Below are positions 37,399-47,775 of a stretch of DNA of 64,000 nucleotides, piece after piece; the stretch's first letter is position 1; each line of letters begins with the position of its first letter. The DNA is from Strongylocentrotus droebachiensis (lineage: Eukaryota; Echinodermata; Echinoidea; Camarodonta; Strongylocentrotidae). The notes beneath the pieces were generated by a model. The model did no database searches and was not told the DNA's origin. It saw only the letters and a program-made list of their open reading frames with translations. The stretch spans positions 46,521 through 110,520 of the forward strand of contig JAVYIG010006869.1 in NCBI GenBank assembly GCA_035222895.1, read 5' to 3'. Position numbers and translations under genes: made by a program.

Positions 37399-38610
37399 AC
37401 AAAAAGAGAGGTACACAGACAGAAAGAAAGAGATATTGAGAGACAGAGAATATGCATGACGGGAGACAGACATGACATAGATGGAAATTTCGTCTCCTAT
37501 TAACATGATATACGGAAATTCTGATCAATTCCATGTATTAAGTATTTTCATTTAGACACGGGAGGGGGGGGGGGGGCTGGCTTTTTAAGCTGCGCGTTTT
37601 TCTTCTTATTAAAGGGGATTGCCCGGTGTTGCTTCGGCATGTCTATATGCTAAGGGCTGTAAAAAGATGAATACATGTAAATTAAACTCTACAATGTTGC
37701 ACTTCTGGCCCGTGTTTGGAAGAAGGATGAGAGACCCTAAACCCTTTTCTGCAGATCACTTTGATGTAAATGTTTCTGACTCGTATTTAGAGTAGTCTTT
37801 TGTGTGTGTAGATAAGTCACATTTAACAAGGCGTGACATGGCACGCACCATCATACCAACATCTAAAAATTAACTCTGAACATGGATGAACATGGATGAA
37901 TATATGCCCCTCAGTATAAATCCACTCAGCCCACGCGGTTTATGCATCAAAAGGTGATGTTTTAGCAGATGCCCTCCCCAAATCTTGATCTCTGAATGTT
38001 TCTTAGATTCTTGGACAAGTGCCCTTTTTATACCCCCCCCCCCCCCCCTCCTCCTCCTCCTTTGATAATCACCCTTGCCATTGGACACACAACCCTCGCT
38101 CCTCCCTCACCATACAGCTCCAAACTTCTCTGAAGACTCAACCCTATATGGTGGGTAAGTTTAGTCCGCTCTCCGAGTGAGAATTGGCTGAGGAGTTGTC
38201 CAGGAGTCCAGGGTACCACCGACAGAAGTTATAGAGTGTCTTACAGCCCCTACTCTTTGCAATCTTGAAAACGATGTTATTCATTGTACCGTATATGGAG
38301 CTTTCCCATGAGGCCACAGCGTCGCCACAGCGTCGCCATAACTTTTTTGGTAGGGGATGGGGTCGTACCAGTGTCTGCAACTCTGTCGAAAGATTTTCCA
38401 TCTAGCATTCATAGCAAATAACGGTCGATAACGGGTCCAGTTTTGCCGATTAGAAAAAAAGTTGTTCGTCAGACTATTCTAAAATCGTTTTTTCGAGGAG
38501 TTCGTTTTTTCGAGGAAGTTTGAGATAATGTTATTTCCATATTGCCGAGACATTTTCAGATATGCCAAAAGAAAAATTAACGGGGTAATAACTCACTATT
38601 TCTTATCCCC

Positions 38611-38798
38611 TTCCTTCCTCTCCACCCTCTCTCTCTTTCTCTCCCCATCACCTCTCTCCCTCTCCCCCCCGTCCTCTCTCTCTCTCTCCCCTCTCTCTCT
38701 CTCTCCCCTCTCTCCCCCCTCTCCCCCCTCTCTCTCTCCCCCTCTCTCTCCCCTTCTCTTTCTCTCTCCCCCTCTCTCTCTCCCTCTCTCTTTCCCTC
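38611..38798. repeat. polypyrimidine tract (CT, CCCCT)
   Basis: About 190 bases of CT and CCCC units with almost no purines. Open frames on both strands translate as Ser/Leu/Pro or Arg/Glu/Gly repeats. Confidence 0.92.
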
Positions 38799-39142
38799 CC
38801 TTCCTGCACCCACGTTGAACTTGAGAATCCTTGAGATGCAGAACCTCCCGCCTAGGGATTCTGGGAAGCAATCCCTTCATTATGAGCGGGATCATAACGT
38901 CACTATCCAGCTCAGGTCCTCAGAAAGACAGGCCTTCAAACTCAAAGTTATTCTTGGAATGAAAATGACGGATAAACCGCTCTGTCTGGTGCTATTCACC
39001 GTGTCTAAACGGTTAGTCTTCAAAATAATGCAAGATCATTCACAATCATACAATGGACCGGCTACATTCAGTGGCGAAGAAGCCGATTGGAGATGGGAGG
39101 GGGTGGCCCAAACAAACGAATGGCAATATGATTAATAAAGAG

Positions 39143-39149
39143 ATGATGG

Positions 39150-39180
<31 letters not shown>

Positions 39181-39224
39181 AATGATGATAATGATGATGA
39201 TGATAATGATGATGTTAATGATGG
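39143..39224. repeat. (GAT)n array
   Basis: GAT and AATGAT units over about 80 bases. Confidence 0.93.
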
Positions 39225-40470
39225 CCTCTGCTGGGCGCTCAACTTAATCAATCTTCAGACTTAATCCATGTTAAGTACTTTTCAAAATCCAATATTTCTT
39301 ACCATGGACCATGATAAGTGGGTAACCCCCCCCCCCCCCCCCCTCCCCTCCCCTTCTGACTGGTTGTACTGACCTCGGTATTAGGTGCCACGATAATATC
39401 GGAAAATTTCTTTCCATACAATTGTATTTTTGTAAATCAAATCTCTCCTTTTCAAAGAGTATACAGAGTTCAATTAAATGTATGATATAGTCATGGATGG
39501 TTAAACATAGTAAATAATCTTTCTATGGTTTCATAATCACATATATAGAATAATAAAGGAAAGGTCTTTCAAGTTCATTAGGCACGGTACCGGTGTCACT
39601 CATCTGTTGCGACTCGAGTGCAATGAACTAATGGTATTTTTTCTTGACTTCTAGAAAAAGAAGAGAGATTTCCCACAGAAATTAATATTCGAATAACAGT
39701 TTTTTAGTAAACAATTCAATGATTCTATTACTTATTCAACCTTTCTCTTGCATTCTTTAGCATGTTTAGCTTCTCCGGTAACTTCAATTTTATCTGCATT
39801 ATTTGTAACCTTTGCATCCAGATGAATTTTAATGATTTCAATTACCCAATGTTACATATATATGCTTATTTATATAGCGCCTTTATACACATGCTCAAAG
39901 TTTGTATCTTGATTAGGCCTATATAATTTAGCTCGAATGTTACACGACAAGAAATCCACACGCGACACTTCAATAAAACATGATAAATCACTCAACTAAA
40001 AAAAAACGGGATCGAAAACACATGTAAAACATCAACCAAAGGCAATTTGAAAGGTGCACCACATTAAAAAAAAAATTGCGAACAGTATTTGACATGATCC
40101 AGACATGATTTTTATAGGCAATACAACTTGATATTTGAAATTTCCCTTCAGTTGATTTCTTGAAAGTACTGAAAATACTAAAGTGTGTATCTCACTGAGC
40201 GGCAAATGCTTACGAACGTTGCGAATTTAGATTCTTCAACTTTTCTGACGAATTAATGTTGACGAAAATCAGGGCTCGCCTTTGCGACTCAGTTAGCGAT
40301 ATTTAGCGACAATGAGCTATTTTGAGCGAATGTTTGCGAAATTGCAAAATGTTAGTGACCGTTTTTGCGAAGATTAGCAACTATTATAAGATGATGACGT
40401 AGATCCTAATCAAATGATTGGTTGAAAGCGTACACGTGACCAGGCATTTATTTTGCCTAACGCGTAATTT

Positions 40471-40515
40471 GGGTAATGACCGGTCATTACCCAGTGGTAA
40501 TGACCGGTCATTACC
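40471..40515. repeat. two tandem perfect palindromes
   Basis: The first palindrome is 22 bp (40471-40492, arm GGGTAATGACC) and the second is 20 bp (40496-40515, arm GGTAATGACC), with three bases between. Both are perfect, with core TAATGACCGGTCATTA. They could be a dimeric protein site or a remnant of element ends placed head to head. Confidence 0.85.
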
Positions 40516-40745
40516 ACATCTAGCTAAAATTAGCGCAAAATAAGCGCGACACAAGTCAGAGGTCTAATATTAGACGCGCGCAAGGCAAGGTACGCCTCAA
40601 TTTGCGCTTATTTTAAACCATGGGTTATGTAAATGAGAATTTAAACCATGGGTTAGATTCAAACTTCCTTTGTGAATTCGGGCCTTTGAGTTTGAGATGA
40701 GGGCGATTGATCAAATAACAAGGATCCACGTTATAATTTTATAAA

Positions 40746-40914
40746 ACAAATAATACACATCATTTTGTTCGGGCATTAATATAATTACCCACACTCGGTA
40801 CCTTTCAAAAAGTCTAACACACCCTCGGCTATCGCCTCGGGCGTGTTAGACTTTTCCAAAGGTACCTTGTGTGGGTAATTCTTACTAATGCCCTCACTGC
40901 TGTGTATTATTTGT
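40746..40914. mobile_element. foldback element
   Basis: Two arms of about 75 bases face each other around a short centre (near 40826-40843). Matching blocks are ACAAATAATACACA with TGTGTATTATTTGT, GGGCATTA with TAATGCCC, ATTACCCACAC with GTGTGGGTAAT, GGTACCTTT with AAAGGTACC, and AAAAGTCTAACACACCC with GCGTGTTAGACTTTT. It appears nested inside the GCGA-rich segment. Confidence 0.85.
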
Positions 40915-41168
40915 ATATTGGCCAATCCTTTGCCACTATTTGTGAATGTTTGGGACCTTTTGCTAACTCCTGGTACTCAATGGGTCGATTTGTATAAAGG
41001 AACCATAATGTTAACGTAGTCGCTAACATTGGCGAATCAAAGAGAACTTCAGCGACACCGTCTTACAACCGTTTGCAAAGGCTTACTACTATTTTGAAAA
41101 CGCGTACGACTGTTTTACGAACGCTTGCAACTGTTTGCGAACGTTCTTGCAACCTTTTACGAACCCTG

Positions 41169-41995
41169 GTGAATCCCCAAATTCAGCGAGATTACCCCTT
41201 GGCTATTGATACGTGACACATGACAATCAATATATTTTTGACATGAAAAGCAACATTTTTTAGTCACCTCTTCAAATATTTAAAACGAGTTGTGAAAACC
41301 ACGAAATGATCTTACCGTCTCTTGACGTACCAAGTAACCTTTCCATAGTGCCCTAATAATCTTTGAGCTGAGGGGTCCCCCCCCCCCCCCCTCTGCAATT
41401 TTCTGGTGATGCAATTGTGGGGGAACCGCAATGAGCATGACGAAGGTCACAGATGATATAGGAATAAAGCATACTGTCCAAAACAATTCCGTTTTGTGCT
41501 GTAACTTTTTGAAGAGTGATAACTAACACATATCTGTCATCAAGTGAAATAAATATCTCTGCCCCCTCCCCCATTTCACAGTCCAAATCACGAAAACGGA
41601 ATTACTATTTAATGCATACTTTTATATTCCACTGAATTCCAATTTCTACCTAACAAGTCGTCAAACGATACTCTTTTCGTCTCTATGTAGTCCCGTCATG
41701 ATTTTGTTCAATATCCAAATTGTTTGATCATCGTTTGGTCTAATGACCAATCGGACTACGTCTACTGCCCCTTATTGTTTTCGTTTAATAATAATTGTAA
41801 TTCAGGGTAAATCAAGAGACAAAAAAAAAAAAGCTACATTTTGATGATCATTACAAGACTCAAGGTTTTCCTATCCATTAAAAAAAAACACCACACTATG
41901 AAGTAGAGATTCTTCGGTCCTGAAGATCCCAAAATGATTTTCACAATGCGATTTGTTTGTAGGTTTTAATTCATTTTCTGTTCTTTGAGAACAAG
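41169..41995. other. non-coding region, no gene seen
   Basis: AT-rich DNA with a C-run at 41379-41391 and A-runs near 41820 and 41880. No gene or element is recognised. Confidence 0.55.
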
Positions 41996-42250
41996 TTAAA
42001 GATAAAGGTGAGTTCTGGCCATGCGATTGCATTGTGAAAGAAAATGTGTGGAATGGATCAGAAAAAGTTGATCATGTAGCATGTTAGTATTGGTGTGTAC
42101 TGCAAGGTTCTGGAGCCATCAAAATCATTTCAAATTTGGTCAAATCTTGGACATTTATTTGTAATCTTGAATATTCAGTGTAAGTTTCGTTAGATTCTGT
42201 GAGAATTCATTTTCTTTCTTTTTTTAACCAGAACTCAAGTTTATCTTTAA
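41996..42250 (+). mobile_element. TTAA-flanked MITE, copy D (short)
   Basis: TTAA lies at both edges. The left terminus AGATAAAGGTGAGTTCTGG pairs imperfectly with the right terminus CCAGAACTCAAGTTTATCT. It shares the CATGCGATTGCATTGTGAAAG block with copies C and E, and the CAGTGTAAGTTTCGTT-type right third with copy A. At 255 bp it lacks the ATACAGAAAGATGTATATGG segment, which indicates an internal deletion. Confidence 0.85.
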
Positions 42251-42438
42251 ATATTTTGACAGATATTTTTTAAGTAAAGGTACTCGTGACCCTTAACCTG
42301 CCCTACTTAAACTTTGACATCATGTGACACAATAATACGACTGTGGGGTTTGCCTTTCATGCCTCGGGTTAACGGATCTAAATATGGACGTGGCACGATG
42401 GTAGGGAGGGCAAAGACCAGATGAACGAACTATGGAAT

Positions 42439-42452
42439 AGAGAGTGAGAGAG

Positions 42453-42484
<32 letters not shown>

Positions 42485-42700
42485 AAATAGAGAGAGTGTG
42501 TGTGTGAGAGAGAGAGAGAAAAAGAGAGAGTGGAAGAGAGATGGGTGAAGATAGAAACAGAGAGACATGGGATCTGAAAAGGAGGAAGAGGGTGAGTGAA
42601 GAGAGTGGGAGCACTGGGAGGGAGTAGGGGAAGAAAGGGATAGAAGAGAGAGAGAGAGAGAAGGAGAGAGAAAGGGAGAGAGAGGGGGACGAGAGGAAGA
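42439..42700. repeat. purine-rich GA/GT tract
   Basis: GA and GT microsatellites and purine-rich DNA on the + strand. The long open frames on the minus strand (42320-42814, 42430-42852) are Ser/Leu/His/Thr simple repeats. Confidence 0.9.
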
Positions 42701-43342
42701 AGTAAAGCAAAGAAAGGGTTTCGGGCGATGCAGCGAAAGTAAGTGAGGTGCATGAACTCTGAGAAACTTGCTAAGCCCCCCCCCCCCTCCCGCGCCCATC
42801 GGCAATAATTCCATTCATAGCTTATCCCCATTTCATCCCCTACATCATACAACTAATATAAACTGGAAACAATAACATGTCGACCTGTGCCCATTGTTTG
42901 ACCCACAATGCTTTCCATGGGCACAAATTATTGCTGCCGAATAATTCGTCACGGTTCGGGGATTAAGAGTTCCCAATTTTTCACGCCTTCCTTATTTCAG
43001 GAATGACATATATGCAATCATGCTTTTTTCAATCTTTTATGTTTTGCAAACAAGCCGTGACTGCAAAACCACGAACAAACTTCCGCAAGAAAATACGAAT
43101 TAAAAAACAACAGGGATTTTGATGAAGTGAAATGAGTACAGTAATATACTACTATGTCATACCATGATTTGAAGGGGAAAAGGGAACGAAAATAGTTACA
43201 AGCGCAAGAGGTGATCGGTGTAAGGTTTAAAGATCATTATATTATAATAATTTTTGTCTCACCTTCGTTTAATTTATTCAAAGGAAGAGTTGTGGATTTT
43301 GGCAGGGACCATGAAAATGATCCAAACGAGAAGTTTAGACCA

Positions 43343-43493
43343 GGGGGTGTTTCACAAAGCCTTTTTTCAATTACAAATGAAAAAACTCAGTGACAAATCT
43401 GCTGATAACCAATCAGATGCAAGGATCTCAGTAGCTTATAACAAAAACTGTCATTTGTCACTGATGACAAGTTTTGTGAAACGCCCCCCCCCC
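43343..43493. mobile_element. small MITE with GTTTCACAAA ends
   Basis: The left end GGGGGTGTTTCACAAA faces the right end TTTTGTGAAACGCCCCC. Inside, AAATGAAAAAACTCAGTGACAA partly mirrors TTGTCACTGATGACAA. It is about 150 bp with no coding capacity. The exact edges are blurred by G and C runs. Confidence 0.75.
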
Positions 43494-46032
43494 AGGAATT
43501 GTGAAGACAATTGAACATTTAATTGTTGTATTACAGTAAAGATCAGGTGCTATGATGGATTTACTTTATTGTTTTTAGTATTTCGCCTGTTCACTCCCCC
43601 CACCCACCCCCCACCCCCGTTGCCCTTCCGAATTCGTGTCAGTTTTTGTTGCTACGTTTGCACCAATGGGATTTTTTTATTTTATTATGAGAGTGATCCC
43701 ATTCTTCGAATTTCAATCACAAAAGTTTGCATCAAATTAAGTGAGGCCTAATTATAATCACTTATCATTAGAATGAGTGCTTGACTGGGATCAAAAGCAA
43801 AATTAACGTGTAAGTTATCCATTACATTTATCTTTTGTTCTAAACCTGTCCTTCATGCCCCCCATTTGTTATTTGCATTCCATGAAAGGCTGCTAAATAA
43901 TTCACTTGCTCCTTTTCTCACTTAATCACATTGATTAGTTTCGATTGTGCTTTCTGGATTAAAAAAGGTAATTTTCGATTTTCTACTTTGCTGCCCATTT
44001 TCAGTTTTGTCTTTTTTGGTCACAGTGAGTTGCATCTTCTGTCACGGGTATCGGAGCACTTCGGAAAGTGTTTAGTCTTTGTTTACAGACCTTAAAAGCT
44101 ACTTTGGTTAGACTGGTGAATTAAATCCGGTTCGAATGGTTGAATTATTTCTACTCTGGTCCTTTGTAAATATTCCCATGAAATAATTTTGTTGCTAAAA
44201 TGATTCTTACATCAAATTATAAAACTTAGATGGCAATTTATGTAGTTCTTCTCATTTTCCTTTTCCCCACAGAACTTAATAATGTCTGAACGGATAGAGA
44301 ATACGAGTACTGGGGACCGAAGGGTAAGCGCTTTGACCAATCACAACGCGTTCCTAGGAAGTGCCAATCACGGATTAGTCGGTCAGTGTATGGTGGGCGG
44401 AGCTTCACGCACTAGCAAAACAATGAGTAGCGGTCGTCTGCTAGCTCTAACGTGCAGCATTTGATGCGATTTGACGCCGCTACAGAAGGGAAAGCCAGAT
44501 AAATGTAGAAAGGCACTTTACTACGAAATTACGTCTATTGTGAAGCAGACTTTTGTGGCAAGACCGTAGTAATTTGCTAGATGGTTTCTAAACGAGCCTC
44601 CCCTTGATGTACACTTGGGAGAGAGAGAGAGGCAGACATTAAGTTATTACTCGAGGAGAATTATTAGAGAAACTGCAAGAGGCAATTTGTGATTCTGTAT
44701 TCCCAGCGCACTTTGGCTGAAACAATTTTTTGCTGTGCTGTGGCATTCCAAAAGGTGCCTATCCTTGAGATTTATCCAGACGGACCGATGCCCGTGTGTG
44801 TCGAACCAACAAAGGTGGAGAAGGAGAAAAGAGAGGGGATTTACTTGATTCGTGATATGCACCACATGTTGTGTCAATATTCGTTGATTACACTCGAGAA
44901 TCTCTGGCGACAAGATTATGCGAAAAGTGCAAGAGCAAATGTTGTCTTCCTTGCTCTTGTTTCTCCTCGCATCTAATAACATTATCACACACACTTCAGC
45001 CTTGTGTGTGCGTGCGGACAGACCTGCCTTATGTTTACGCTCTAATGAGAAGTACCGGATTATTAATAAAGCATAGCAGGTTCTCTTTACGTGTTATAGA
45101 TGGATTAATAATAACTTCTGGTGGCTAAAAGCTAACACAACTTTATCGCTTATCGTTCGGTCTGTTGATACTCTGCTTTTGCGCATGTGTTTTGGGGGAC
45201 AAAAGCGACTTGGTCTGAGGGTTTTAGCAAGGATCAAAGGTCTACACGTGTAAGCATTGTGCCCTCTTTTACCTCTGGCATAAGCCTAGCACCGATTACC
45301 GTTCCTTGAACATCTGTGGTTGGCAGACCAACTCCTCTCCTCATCTCCTGGATGATCAGAATATAAACCTTGTGATTAGATCCGTAAATTGATTTTGCCG
45401 TGTGCTTTACAGCGACTTACACAAGTTCACTGTGGATCTTTATAAGCGTGAAATGTGTGATTGGAGGGCTCAATAGCGGGAAAGGCGCTGTGATTATTGG
45501 GGGATTGTGAGCGGGAGCCCAGCTTCACTCAACGCAGGACTAGCCGTATGGAAACCCAGTAGGATTACCATCGGAATATAGTGTTTTTTGTGCACGAGTT
45601 CACCTCATCTCTGGTGTCACCTGTGTGTCCAGACTGAGCATAGCCTAAATCCTAGCAGCAATGTGGAGTTAATTACATGATGTAGCCTTCATGAGCCGCG
45701 CCTCTCTGCCGCAGCTGAAACCATAAGGGGAGAAGAAAAACACCGACCAAAAAGAAGAGAGAGAATTCTGCTCCAGGGTGACGTTTTTCGCCGTTTTTCT
45801 CTCTCTCTCATATCTACCTCTCCTAAGAAAAACTTCAGGGATTTATTCGACTTTCATGTGTCGCGAACTCTCATGCTGACGATAAGATTTGATGTCCATG
45901 ATACCGAGCGACATTTATTCGTGAGAATCTTTCTTACTCCACCTTTTACTTCATCACCAGTTTAGAAAGTGGAAGGGGTTCATTTTGGGTTTGGTTTGTG
46001 ATCTAATCGGAAGATAAACATCTATCGCCATC
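43494..46032. other. upstream region of frizzled-4
   Basis: No repeats of note. At 44273-44323 a stretch is bounded by a pyrimidine-rich CCCCACAG acceptor and a GGTAAGC donor. CCAAT words at 44337 and 44364 and a GGGCGGAG word near 44396 follow. An inverted CCAAT (45460-45464), a TATAAG (45441-45446) and another inverted CCAAT (45496-45500) lie closer to the gene. The final 500 bases are the probable 5' UTR. The transcription start cannot be fixed from sequence. Confidence 0.5.
45441..45500 (+). promoter_or_regulatory. possible frizzled-4 core promoter
   Basis: TATAAG at 45441-45446 would place a start near 45470, giving a 5' UTR of about 560 bases. Two inverted CCAAT words lie at 45460 and 45496, which is downstream of the usual position relative to that TATA, so the assignment is weak. 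An upstream promoter with a spliced leader exon is equally possible. Confidence 0.2.
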
Positions 46033-47775
46033 ATGGGGAGAACAGAAATGAAAGACATGCAATGTGCGTCAGGAGGTCAGTGTGAGGGTCACAAACATTG
46101 TTTCAATCAACATCCGAAATGTTGGAGGAAGAGTAAAAGCCATGGAGGCGCATTATTACACACATGTGTGATGATGTTGATGGTGGTGATGGTTGTGCTA
46201 CCAACCAGTGGTTTAGCCCAACCAATCCCAGATGTAGACTTTGATGAGTTTGACCCTCAAACTGTAATGTGTGAACCGATCACAATCAAACTCTGCCAGG
46301 GAGTGGGTTACAACATGACACGGATGCCCAATCTGGTTGGTCATGAACTCCAGCAAGATGCCGAACTTCAACTCCAAACTTTTACCCCTCTCATCCAATA
46401 TGGATGCTCTCCTTTCCTTCGTTTCTTTCTGTGTTCAGTCTACGCGCCGTATTGCACCGATAAAATTGACGTTCCGATAAGCGTCTGTCGACCTCTGTGC
46501 GAACGCGTACGAGCGAGTTGCAATCCTGTTTTGAGCAAGTTCGGCTTCAAGTGGGCTGAAGCTCTGAATTGTTCACAGTTTCTTGAGCGAAGTGATGGCA
46601 ATGATATTTGTATGGGACCGCCTCCAGGTGAGGGTGACGTGAACGGCATCGGTAACCCTGATGGCGACATCGTGACCGCGATCGTGCCGAAGGAGCCAGG
46701 TGAACCGGATTGTCAGCATCACCGTGAACCTCAGAAGTGGCATTATGTCAAACGTTACGAAAAATGTGCGTTACGTTGTGACGCGGACTTCCTCTTCAGT
46801 CAAAGCGAAAAACAGTTTACAGAAATATGGATGGCCATCTGGGCTGGATTGTGTTTCTTGACCACCGCCATGACCGTACTGACATTTGCCATCGACACAG
46901 TGCGTTTCAGGTACCCAGAACGACCCATCATATTTCTGTCAATTTGTTACAATATTTTCAGCATCGCATACATCGTCCGGTTGATCGCTGGTCGTGCCGT
47001 CATCGCATGTGACGACGACGGCATTGCTTCGTTCTTGATTCAGGAGGGGTTGGAGAACACTGGCTGCGCTGTAACGTTCCTTATCCTCTACTTCTTCGGT
47101 ATGGCAAGCTCTATCTGGTGGGTAATCCTAGCATTCACTTGGTTTCTAGCTGCAGGACTCAAGTGGGGTCACGAGGCTATTCAAATGAACAGCAGCTACT
47201 TCCACGTCGCCGCATGGGGCATCCCCTTCGTTAAAACCGTCATCATCCTCGTCATGCGCGTCGTCGATGCCGACGAACTCACCGGCATGTGTTTCGTTGG
47301 GAATTCAAGCCTGGAGGCACTTACTGGGTTCGTCATCGCACCATTGTTCACATACCTCGCCGTGGGTACTCTCTTCCTCCTCGGGGGATTCATTTCTTTG
47401 TTCAAGATACGATCCGTCATGAAAAACGACGGCACCAAGACAGATAAGCTAGAGCGTCTCATGGTTAAAATAGGACTATTCTCCGTGCTCTATACTGTTC
47501 CTGCGACTATCGTAGTAGCGTGTTTCTTTTATGAGCATTCGAATCGGATTGTGTGGATGGATGGTGAGGCAACACCAAACATTGAGGTGTTTATGCTTAA
47601 AATATTCATGTCGCTCGTAGTTGGTATAACAAGCGGAATGTGGATAATGTCAGCAAAGACTATGCGATCGTGGAGGCGATTCTTAGAACGAATGGCACCT
47701 GCTTTACTTTGTTGTGCGCCGCTGGGTGACGAGAAGAACGGACGTGACAGAAATGGTGACGAAACAGCGGTATAA
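46033..47775 (+). CDS. fzd4: Frizzled-4-type Wnt receptor, complete
   Basis: This is a seven-pass receptor for Wnt ligands in the plasma membrane that signals through Dishevelled. The N-terminal hydrophobic signal is at about residues 40-62. The CRD carries ten cysteines (80, 88, 125, 134, 141, 152, 156, 163, 180, 193) with conserved N-glycosylation sites N94 and N179. Linker cysteines are 227, 245 and 249. Membrane segments are at about 265-288, 298-318, 342-370, 388-408, 428-453, 473-498 and 517-541. KTMRSW (542-547) matches the KTxxxW Dishevelled motif. The C-terminus ETAV is a class I PDZ ligand, close to ETVV of human FZD4 as I recall it. The words [17 protein letters not shown] and [17 protein letters not shown] favour FZD4 over other Frizzleds. 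C560 and C561 could be palmitoylated. The start has a strong context (A at -3, G at +4). At 580 residues it is longer than human FZD4 (537), mostly through the N-terminal extension and linker. The gene is intronless here. Confidence 0.97.
   Translation: MGRTEMKDMQCASGGQCEGHKHCFNQHPKCWRKSKSHGGALLHTCVMMLMVVMVVLPTSGLAQPIPDVDFDEFDPQTVMCEPITIKLCQGVGYNMTRMPNLVGHELQQDAELQLQTFTPLIQYGCSPFLRFFLCSVYAPYCTDKIDVPISVCRPLCERVRASCNPVLSKFGFKWAEALNCSQFLERSDGNDICMGPPPGEGDVNGIGNPDGDIVTAIVPKEPGEPDCQHHREPQKWHYVKRYEKCALRCDADFLFSQSEKQFTEIWMAIWAGLCFLTTAMTVLTFAIDTVRFRYPERPIIFLSICYNIFSIAYIVRLIAGRAVIACDDDGIASFLIQEGLENTGCAVTFLILYFFGMASSIWWVILAFTWFLAAGLKWGHEAIQMNSSYFHVAAWGIPFVKTVIILVMRVVDADELTGMCFVGNSSLEALTGFVIAPLFTYLAVGTLFLLGGFISLFKIRSVMKNDGTKTDKLERLMVKIGLFSVLYTVPATIVVACFFYEHSNRIVWMDGEATPNIEVFMLKIFMSLVVGITSGMWIMSAKTMRSWRRFLERMAPALLCCAPLGDEKNGRDRNGDETAV

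Larger units (their letters stand above)
36249..40269. other. non-coding region, no gene seen
   Basis: No gene is recognisable. It contains a long (GA)n at 37275-37395, a G-run at 37564-37576, a C-run at 38034-38048, polypyrimidine DNA at 38611-38798, GAT repeats at 39143-39224 and a C-run at about 39327-39343. The open frame 38815-39135 (+) of 106 codons has no recognisable domain. Confidence 0.55.
40270..41168. mobile_element. candidate CAGGG-ended element rich in GCGA words
   Basis: The left edge CAGGGCTCGCC and the right edge, in reverse CAGGGTTCGTAAAAGG, are a short imperfect inverted repeat. Both outer flanks are packed with TTAGCGA, TTTGCGAA and TACGAAC words. Inside are two tandem perfect palindromes (40471-40515), a repeated TTTAAACCATGGGTTA pair (about 40612 and 40641) and a foldback element (40746-40914). 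No target duplication is evident, so the outer boundaries are tentative. Confidence 0.45.

Noticed and set aside
37210-37534. Minus-strand open frames rich in Leu-Ser
   Set aside because: Shadow of the long (GA)n microsatellite.
37625-37653. Segment resembling the first 28 bases of U6 snRNA (TTGCTTCGGCA)
   Set aside because: Similarity ends after about 28 bases with several gaps, and the conserved U6 ACAGAGA region is missing. At most it is a tiny pseudogene fragment.
38815-39135. 106-codon open frame on +
   Set aside because: No recognisable domain and no transcript signal; it ends just before a GAT array.
42320-42852. Three overlapping minus-strand open frames of 110-164 codons
   Set aside because: They cover a GA/GT purine tract and encode Ser, Leu, His and Thr repeats. 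No start context, splice sites or domain support a gene.
47635-47665. Possible loss of the class F switch tryptophan in the last membrane segment
   Set aside because: GMWIMS differs from GMWIWS only at the second tryptophan. By comparison with SMO Trp535, the switch residue is the first one, which is retained here as Trp537.
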